This document shows positions 5,522-9,929 of a stretch of 9,929 bases of DNA, one piece after another. The position numbers were made by a program, and so were the translations under genes. The DNA is from [Eubacterium] saphenum (GTDB lineage Bacteria > Bacillota > Clostridia > Oscillospirales > Ruminococcaceae). The notes under the pieces are model-generated. The model did no database searches, was not told where the DNA came from, and worked only from the letters and a program-made list of their open reading frames with translations. The stretch's first letter is position 1, and every line of letters begins with the position of its first letter. The stretch lies in NCBI GenBank assembly GCA_004555855.1, contig SFJQ01000059.1:1-9929 (forward strand), given 5' to 3'.

Positions 5522-8302
5522 TCAATCTCTGTATTCCTCCATAACATACGCCTCGAAAATGTCGCCTTCCTTGATGTCGGTGAATTTTTCAAGACTGATG
5601 CCGCACTCAAATCCCGCAGCAACCTCTTTCACTGCGTCCTTGAAGCGCTGAAGTCCCGCAATCTTGTCGTCGCCGACAATAATGCCGTCGCGGACGATGC
5701 GGACCTGACCGTTTCTCGTAACCTTTCCGTCCAGCACATACGAGCCTGCGACAACGCCCACGCCCGTGATTTTGTACACCTGACGAACCTCAACGCGTCC
5801 CAGATTAACCTCGCGGTACTTCGGAGCAAGCATACCCTTCATCGCAGCGGTTATATCCTCGATTGCGTCGTAAATTACGCGGTAAAGGCGGATTTCAACG
5901 CCGTTTTCCTTTGCAGACTCCTCAGCCGACGGGTGAGGTCTTACGTTAAATCCAACGATAATCGCGCCGCTCGCCATCGCCAGCATAACGTCGCTCTCGC
6001 TTACCGCGCCGACGCCGCCGTGAATTACGCGAACCTTGACTTCTTCGTTGGTAATCTTCTCAAGCGACTGCTTTACAGCTTCGACAGAGCCCTGAACGTC
6101 GCCCTTTACTATAATCGGCAGCTCCTTGACCTCGCCCTGCTCGATTGAGCTGAACAGGTTGTCGAGCGTAACCTTCTGATAGCTCTTGAACTGCTCTTCC
6201 TTTGCCTCGTGCTTGCGCTTTTCAACAAGCTCTCTCGCGAGCTTTTCGTCCTCAACGGCAGCAAATGTGTCGCCCGCAGACGGAACCTCGGAAAGTCCCA
6301 TAATCTCAACAGGAACGGAAGGTCCTGCTTCGGATATTGCCTTTCCTCTGTCATCGCGCATTACACGAACGCGTCCGACAGCAGTTCCCGCGATGAGGAT
6401 ATCGCCCGTGTGAAGAGTACCGTTCTGAACGAGAAGCGTTGCGATAGGTCCTCTCGACTTGTCAAGACGCGCTTCGATAACCGCGCCCATACCAAGTCTG
6501 TCGGGATTTGCCTTAAGCTCCATAACATCGGCGGTAAGTCCAACCATTTCAAGCAGAGTGTCCATTCCCTCGCCTGTTTTCGCGGAAACGGGAACGCAGA
6601 TTACATCGCCGCCCCAGTCCTCGCAGACAAGCTCATATTTGGTAAGCTCTTCCTTGACTCTGTCGGGATTTGCTCCCTCTTTATCAATCTTGTTGATAGC
6701 AACAATTATCGATACTCCCGCAGCCTTTGCGTGGTTGATTGCTTCAACGGTCTGCGGCATAATTCCATCGTCTGCGGCAACTACAAGAATTGCGATATCG
6801 GTTATCATCGCGCCGCGCGCTCTCATCGATGTGAACGCTTCGTGTCCCGGAGTATCCAAAAACGTGATTTCGCGGTCGTTCAGCTTCACGCGATAAGCGC
6901 CGATGTGCTGAGTAATTCCGCCTGCTTCTCCGGAAGCAACGTGCGCGTTTCTTATATAGTCGAGAATTGACGTTTTTCCGTGGTCAACGTGTCCCATAAC
7001 GACAACTACGGGCGAACGCGGCTTCAAATCCTCGGGTTTATCCTCGATGTCCTCGAAAAGACGCTCCTCGATTGTAACCACGATTTCCTTCTCAACCTTT
7101 GCGCCAAGCTCCTCGGCAACCAGCGACGCCGTATCAAAATCGATGGTTTCGTTGATATTCGCCATAACTCCAAGCCCGAACAGCTTTTTGATAACCTCGG
7201 ACGCGGTTACTTTCAGGCGGGTTGCAAGCTCTCCGACAACGATTTCATCGGGAATTTGAACCTTGAGCTGCTGCTTTCTGGCTCTCTCGAGTTCAAGACG
7301 CTTGAGCTTCTGCGCCTCGGTTTCGCGCTTGTTTCCGTACTGCTTGCCGTTTTTCTGGGATTTTTGCGTAAACTTCTGCTTGCTGCGGAAATTATCGTTG
7401 TTCATCTTGCCCGCAGGCGCGATGGATTCATAGCGCTCGTTGTACTTGTCAAGCTCCACATAGCTGCCGCGCGTATCAACCTTTTTGGTGACGTGCTCGC
7501 CGTGCTTGACATTCTCGGTTTTCTGCTTCTGCTGAATAACGGGCGGCGCATTAACCTTGATTTTGCTGCTGTCGATAGCGGGCTTTGCCGTCGGCATCTT
7601 AACCGCAGGCTTCGGCTTGTTGTTATTATTTGCAGGCTTTTCAGAGCGATTATTATTCACATTATTGTTATTAGCATTATTCTGCTGCTTGAACTCGGGC
7701 TTTGCCGCAGGACGAGCGTTGTTCCCCTGACGATTGTCCTTGTTCTCGTGAACCTCGGGCTTTTTCACGGGCTCGGTTTTCGGCTGTTCAACAGGCTTTT
7801 TCTGTACTTCGGGCTTTGCCTTCGGCTCTTCCCTGACAGCTTCCTTCACGGGAGCAGGATCGGGTTTAACCGCTTCAGCCGGCTTCTCGGCAGCCTTTTC
7901 CGCGGGCTTCTCGACAGTCTTCTCAACAGGCTTCTCCGCAGGTTTTTCGTCAGGCTTCTCCACGGGCTTCTCGGCAGCCTTTTCAACAGGCTTTTCAACA
8001 GCCTCGGTTTCTTCCTTTTTGGGAGCTTTTTTCTTCGAAGCAGCCTTTTTAGCGTTCTCGTAAGGCTTCTCGGTTTTGATATCCTTGGTTGAAGCGAAAG
8101 CCAGAACGATGTTGCTCACCTCGTTCGCACGGGAGTATTTTTCGAGAATATAACCAACCTCGTCAGCCGTAATAGCAGCGGTTGTTTTTCTCGGATTATC
8201 AAGCGGAAAAACCTTATCAAGCAGCTCGATAAGCTCTGCTTTATCCACTCCTAAATCCTTCGCAACGTCCTGAACCTTGTATTTTATCTGTTTACTTGGC
8301 AA
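5522..8302 (-). CDS. infB: Translation initiation factor IF-2
   Basis: IF2 is the GTPase that places fMet-tRNA on the 30S subunit and promotes 50S joining. At 926 residues it is a long version. An IF2N domain (about 1-55) is followed by a disordered Lys/Glu/Pro and Asn-rich linker (about 75-330), a basic helix (about 325-346) and a second IF2N domain (about 347-405). The G domain starts near 428 with GHVDHGKT (437-444), then GGITQHIGAY (461-470), DTPGHE (483-488), NKID (537-540) and SAKTGEG (573-579). Beta-barrel domain II and C-terminal domains C1 and C2 follow to the end (KGDVQGSVEA 733-742; RVEVRQVYKITGVGVVAGSY 836-855). The start is TTG at 8302, nine bases after GGAGG, and the residues that follow fit the IF2N start. 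It lies 42 bases after ylxQ and 24 before rbfA. All GTPase motifs are intact. Confidence 0.98.
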   Translation of the reverse strand: MPSKQIKYKVQDVAKDLGVDKAELIELLDKVFPLDNPRKTTAAITADEVGYILEKYSRANEVSNIVLAFASTKDIKTEKPYENAKKAASKKKAPKKEETEAVEKPVEKAAEKPVEKPDEKPAEKPVEKTVEKPAEKAAEKPAEAVKPDPAPVKEAVREEPKAKPEVQKKPVEQPKTEPVKKPEVHENKDNRQGNNARPAAKPEFKQQNNANNNNVNNNRSEKPANNNNKPKPAVKMPTAKPAIDSSKIKVNAPPVIQQKQKTENVKHGEHVTKKVDTRGSYVELDKYNERYESIAPAGKMNNDNFRSKQKFTQKSQKNGKQYGNKRETEAQKLKRLELERARKQQLKVQIPDEIVVGELATRLKVTASEVIKKLFGLGVMANINETIDFDTASLVAEELGAKVEKEIVVTIEERLFEDIEDKPEDLKPRSPVVVVMGHVDHGKTSILDYIRNAHVASGEAGGITQHIGAYRVKLNDREITFLDTPGHEAFTSMRARGAMITDIAILVVAADDGIMPQTVEAINHAKAAGVSIIVAINKIDKEGANPDRVKEELTKYELVCEDWGGDVICVPVSAKTGEGMDTLLEMVGLTADVMELKANPDRLGMGAVIEARLDKSRGPIATLLVQNGTLHTGDILIAGTAVGRVRVMRDDRGKAISEAGPSVPVEIMGLSEVPSAGDTFAAVEDEKLARELVEKRKHEAKEEQFKSYQKVTLDNLFSSIEQGEVKELPIIVKGDVQGSVEAVKQSLEKITNEEVKVRVIHGGVGAVSESDVMLAMASGAIIVGFNVRPHPSAEESAKENGVEIRLYRVIYDAIEDITAAMKGMLAPKYREVNLGRVEVRQVYKITGVGVVAGSYVLDGKVTRNGQVRIVRDGIIVGDDKIAGLQRFKDAVKEVAAGFECGISLEKFTDIKEGDIFEAYVMEEYRD
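7619..7681 (-). repeat. Asparagine-rich tract in the IF2 linker
   Basis: Residues 208-228 of IF2 are mostly Asn, interrupted by A, V and a short RSEKPA segment, encoded by AAT/AAC runs. It is a low-complexity, presumably disordered linker and a likely site of length variation between strains. Confidence 0.8.
7862..7993 (-). repeat. Tandem EKPx four-residue repeats in the IF2 linker
   Basis: Residues 104-147 of IF2 consist of near-perfect four-residue units of the form E-K-P/A/T-V/A/D, with a 12-base period at DNA level (GAG/GAA AAG CCN G-N). Codon third positions vary between units, so the array is not a very recent expansion. It lies in the disordered linker between the two IF2N domains, which is poorly conserved in all bacteria. 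Confidence 0.85.
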
Positions 8303-8311
8303 TGTAAATTT

Positions 8312-8316
8312 CCTCC
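8312..8316 (-). promoter_or_regulatory. Ribosome binding site deciding the TTG start of infB
   Basis: GGAGG lies nine bases before TTG at 8302, in the 42-base gap after ylxQ. No in-frame ATG lies nearby, and the protein from this TTG begins as IF2N domains do. Confidence 0.8.
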
Positions 8317-8344
8317 AGACTATTCAATTTTTGAAACAATATGT

Positions 8345-8650
8345 TCAATTGTCGGACAACAGAGTCCTTTTTACCGCGCCGAAAAGTCCCTCATCTGTGA
8401 TGAAGAAAACTCCCGCGCGTTTGCCGACGGCGTTTTTCGCATCGTCCATTGTGAAAGCGGTTTTCAAAACCTCACGTTTGTGTTTTTCGCACAGAAAGCG
8501 GATTTCCTTTTCCGTTTTCGCGGAAACGTCCGCTGCAAGCAGCGCGCCGCCTTCGTTTTTTCCCGAAATCTCGGCGCAAACCGCGTCAAATCCGATTTCG
8601 AGCTTTCCCGCTCTTCTGCAAAGACAAACTGTACTCAGCGTGTTATTTAT
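8345..8650 (-). CDS. ylxQ: L7Ae-type K-turn RNA-binding protein, non-canonical start
   Basis: YlxQ is a small L7Ae/L30e-fold protein expected to bind kink-turn RNA. I found it by hand translation: the frame has no ATG, GTG or TTG before codon 62, so ordinary gene callers will miss or truncate it. The product is about 101 residues, the usual length. CLCRRAGKLEIGFDAV (9-24) matches the family's GLAxRAGKLxxGxxxV helix. ALLAADVSAKTEKEIRFLC (34-52) matches the LVxLAxDxSxNTxKKI strand and helix, and AVGKRAGVFFITDEGL (72-87) the final GxxxxVVAITDxGF strand. The reading frame opens after a TGA at 8661-8659. ATA at 8650 is the most likely start: AAAAGGAG lies ten bases upstream, it overlaps the ylxR stop by eight bases, and it would give a family-like N-terminus. 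CTG at 8638 is the alternative, but lies 22 bases from that site. The gene stops with TGA at 8345-8347. Family is clear; the start is unusual and could be a base error. Confidence 0.88.
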   Translation of the reverse strand: MNNTLSTVCLCRRAGKLEIGFDAVCAEISGKNEGGALLAADVSAKTEKEIRFLCEKHKREVLKTAFTMDDAKNAVGKRAGVFFITDEGLFGAVKRTLLSDN

Positions 8651-8912
8651 CCGACGTCAGCTCCTTTTCGATATTGTCATAAATCTCATCGGGAACGCTG
8701 CATTTAAGCGAGCGTTCGAGTTTTTTTGCCTTTTTTGCCGTTTCAATACATTTTATGTCGCGGCATATATATGCGCCCCTGCCGGCTTTTTTTCCTGTTT
8801 CGTCAAGCGAAACCGTGCCGTCCTTGTCCCTTACCACACGCAAAGCGCCTTTTTTTCCTATCATCTCACCGCAGGAAATGCACTTGCGAAGCGGAATTTT
8901 CTTTTCGGGCAT
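8643..8912 (-). CDS. ylxR: YlxR/RnpM family RNA-binding protein (DUF448)
   Basis: This is an 89-residue basic protein of the YlxR family, which in Bacillus subtilis binds RNase P RNA and was renamed RnpM. The signature is complete: RKCISCGE (9-16) with C11 and C14, ALRVVRDKDG (23-32) and GRGAYIC (44-50), followed by a lysine-rich helix around KKAKKLERSLK (60-70). C50 and C55 could join C11/C14 in a metal or redox site, though this is not established for the family. The ATG at 8912 is chosen over one at 8993: it gives the family N-terminus and has AAAGGAG (8920-8926) seven bases upstream, inside the last nusA codons. It starts four bases after nusA and its final codons carry the ribosome binding site and ATA start of ylxQ. 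Function in this organism is inferred from the family. Confidence 0.94.
   Translation of the reverse strand: MPEKKIPLRKCISCGEMIGKKGALRVVRDKDGTVSLDETGKKAGRGAYICRDIKCIETAKKAKKLERSLKCSVPDEIYDNIEKELTSDK
8661..8668 (-). promoter_or_regulatory. Ribosome binding site of ylxQ inside ylxR
   Basis: AAAAGGAG lies within the last codons of ylxR, ten bases before ATA at 8650. No ATG, GTG or TTG in the ylxQ frame follows at a usable distance, so this site is the main evidence for initiation at ATA. Confidence 0.6.
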
Positions 8913-8916
8913 AACG

Positions 8917-9929
8917 TCACTCCTTTGAAGCCTCGGCAGCTGCGGTATCCGCACTTTCTTCGGTTTCAGCCGTTTCCTCGGGCTTGACCTCAAGAGGCAC
9001 TACCTCGAAATCCTCGGGACGAACCGCGCTTTCTGCCTTGATATCAACCTTATAGCCTGTGAGCTTTGCAGCAAGCCATGCGTTCTGACCCTTGTTGCCG
9101 ATAGCAAGCGAAAGCTGATTATCGGGAACGACAACCTTGCAGGCGCGCTTGTCGGGATTGGGATTAGTAATGACAACCTTGAGTACGTCTGCGGGCTTTA
9201 GTGCCTGCTTTATGAACTCCTCGGGGTCGTCGCTGTACAAAACAACGTCAACCTTCTCGCCCTTGACCTCTTTCGTAACCGCGTTAATACGGCTCTTCTG
9301 CGGACCGATACAAGCGCCGACAGCGTCAACATTCGGGTCATTGCTGATAACGGCGATTTTGCTTCTGCTTCCGGGAGCGCGGCTTACTGCCTTGATTTCA
9401 ACCGTTCCGTCGTAAATCTCGGGGCACTCCAGCTCAAACAGGCGCTTAATCAGCCACTTGTCGGTTCTCGAAACCTTGAGGTACTGATTTTTGTCGCCTT
9501 CCTTATATTCCTTTGAAACGCCCGAAATATACACGCGAATAACCTGTCCCACTTCAAGAGTTTCTCCGGGAATTTGCTCACTTCGCGGAAGCATAACCTC
9601 GTTTCCGCCGATTTTAAGCGTTGCGTGAAGCGTTTTCGGCTCGATTGTTTCAACAGTCGCCGAAACAGCCTCGTTCTCGTATTCGCCCCAGATTTCGCTC
9701 AAATGCTGTCTTTCCGCATTTGAGAAGCCCTGCTTGATGAGGTCTTTTGCGTTCTTTGCGGCAATTCTCTTGAACAGCTTCGTGTCAATCGGGCATCTTA
9801 CTCTGTCGCCGACCTCGAGCGTCGGGTCAATCTTTCTCGCTTCCTCGAGAACGATTTCTTTCTCCGGCTCATAGAGCGTATCGACAACCTCAATTACCTC
9901 TTTCATAATGCTGACATCGAAAATTTTCT
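8917..9929 (-). CDS. nusA: Transcription termination/antitermination factor NusA (5' end outside window)
   Basis: NusA binds RNA polymerase and nascent RNA and modulates pausing, termination and antitermination. The frame is open through the window edge. An internal Met at 9906 is not the start, because the seven codons before it (KIFDVSI) continue the N-terminal domain; compared with Bacillus NusA, about 50 residues are missing. Counting from that Met, the rest of the N-terminal domain ends near 78, the S1 domain covers about 79-148, KH1 about 160-235 and KH2 about 240-290. The KH1 loop reads GPQK (201-204) where GxxG, usually GPKG, is expected; KH2 has an intact GNKG (270-273) within SLAIGNKGQNAWLAAKLTG. 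The protein ends in an acidic tail (about 300-329) without the extra C-terminal repeats of E. coli NusA. It is followed four bases later by ylxR. rimP would be expected upstream, outside the window. Confidence 0.96.
   Translation of the reverse strand, partial: KIFDVSIMKEVIEVVDTLYEPEKEIVLEEARKIDPTLEVGDRVRCPIDTKLFKRIAAKNAKDLIKQGFSNAERQHLSEIWGEYENEAVSATVETIEPKTLHATLKIGGNEVMLPRSEQIPGETLEVGQVIRVYISGVSKEYKEGDKNQYLKVSRTDKWLIKRLFELECPEIYDGTVEIKAVSRAPGSRSKIAVISNDPNVDAVGACIGPQKSRINAVTKEVKGEKVDVVLYSDDPEEFIKQALKPADVLKVVITNPNPDKRACKVVVPDNQLSLAIGNKGQNAWLAAKLTGYKVDIKAESAVRPEDFEVVPLEVKPEETAETEESADTAAAEASKE

Noticed and set aside
5186..6148. 320-codon open frame on the plus strand opposite rbfA and the 3' part of infB
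   Set aside because: It crosses two certain genes on the opposite strand and has no family-like segments; this is a shadow frame.
6980..8092. 370-codon open frame on the plus strand opposite infB, leucine-rich and membrane-like
   Set aside because: It is the complement of the Lys/Glu/Pro repeats and second IF2N domain of infB, has no ribosome binding site, and its hydrophobic runs arise from reversed AAG and GAG codons.
8321..8348. Two overlapping AT-rich hairpins (TTGAA with TTCAA, TTCAA with TTGAA) between ylxQ and the infB ribosome binding site, possibly a switch
   Set aside because: Each stem is only five weak pairs and neither covers GGAGG, so a switch cannot be supported from sequence alone.
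8303..8350. Possible internal promoter for infB with TTGAAC as -35
   Set aside because: At 16-18 bases downstream there is no acceptable -10; GAATAG matches the consensus at only two of six positions.
8641..8660. A ylxR-ylxQ fusion made by +1 frameshifting at AAA TAA C, loosely like the RF2 site
   Set aside because: A +1 shift would enter the ylxQ frame, but AAA has no good re-pairing on AAT, and the upstream AAAAGGAG is too far from the stop to stimulate RF2-type slippage. Independent initiation at ATA is simpler.
8913..8993. Longer ylxR starting at the ATG at 8993 (27 extra codons)
   Set aside because: The extra segment lies inside nusA, does not resemble YlxR family N-termini, and the ATG at 8912 has a near-ideal ribosome binding site.

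Overview
The window is almost entirely one translation/RNA housekeeping operon of a Bacillota bacterium, most likely a member of the Clostridia. Every gene I accept lies on the minus strand, so it is transcribed from position 9929 towards position 1. The family assignment rests on gene order (nusA, ylxR, ylxQ, infB, rbfA, nrnA-type DHH gene, truB, ribF), strong AAGGAG-type ribosome binding sites, and a short NusA that ends in an acidic tail instead of the C-terminal repeats of proteobacterial NusA. Base composition looks moderate, with no compositional break along the operon.

In order of transcription: (1) nusA, cut by the window edge, missing roughly its first 50 codons; (2) ylxR (rnpM), 89 codons, four bases after nusA; (3) ylxQ, an L7Ae-type K-turn RNA-binding protein of about 101 residues that has no ATG, GTG or TTG start and appears to begin at an ATA; (4) infB, 926 codons, starting at TTG, with a long Lys/Glu/Pro and Asn-rich linker; (5) rbfA, whose ribosome binding site can be buried in a hairpin directly after the infB stop; (6) an NrnA-like DHH/DHHA1 phosphoesterase overlapping rbfA by 11 bases; (7) truB, overlapping by ATGA; (8) ribF, starting at TTG; (9) gltX, overlapping ribF by ATGA. 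The products work on transcription elongation and antitermination (NusA), RNA binding (YlxR, YlxQ), translation initiation (IF2), 30S maturation (RbfA), nano-RNA turnover (NrnA), tRNA psi55 formation (TruB), FMN/FAD synthesis (RibF) and tRNA-Glu charging (GluRS).

After gltX there is a 72-base gap with no clear intrinsic terminator but a perfect extended -10 promoter (TGATATAAT) and a strong ribosome binding site. These serve the last gene, the ATP-binding subunit of an ABC-2 type exporter, which runs off the window at position 1.

I see no mobile element, CRISPR array, tRNA, rRNA or riboswitch, and no new multi-gene system. The points worth a second look are local: the ATA start of ylxQ, the SD-masking hairpin before rbfA, a broken GxxG loop in NusA KH1, a KLAKR version of the GluRS KMSKS loop, and gltX fused into the end of the nusA-infB operon.
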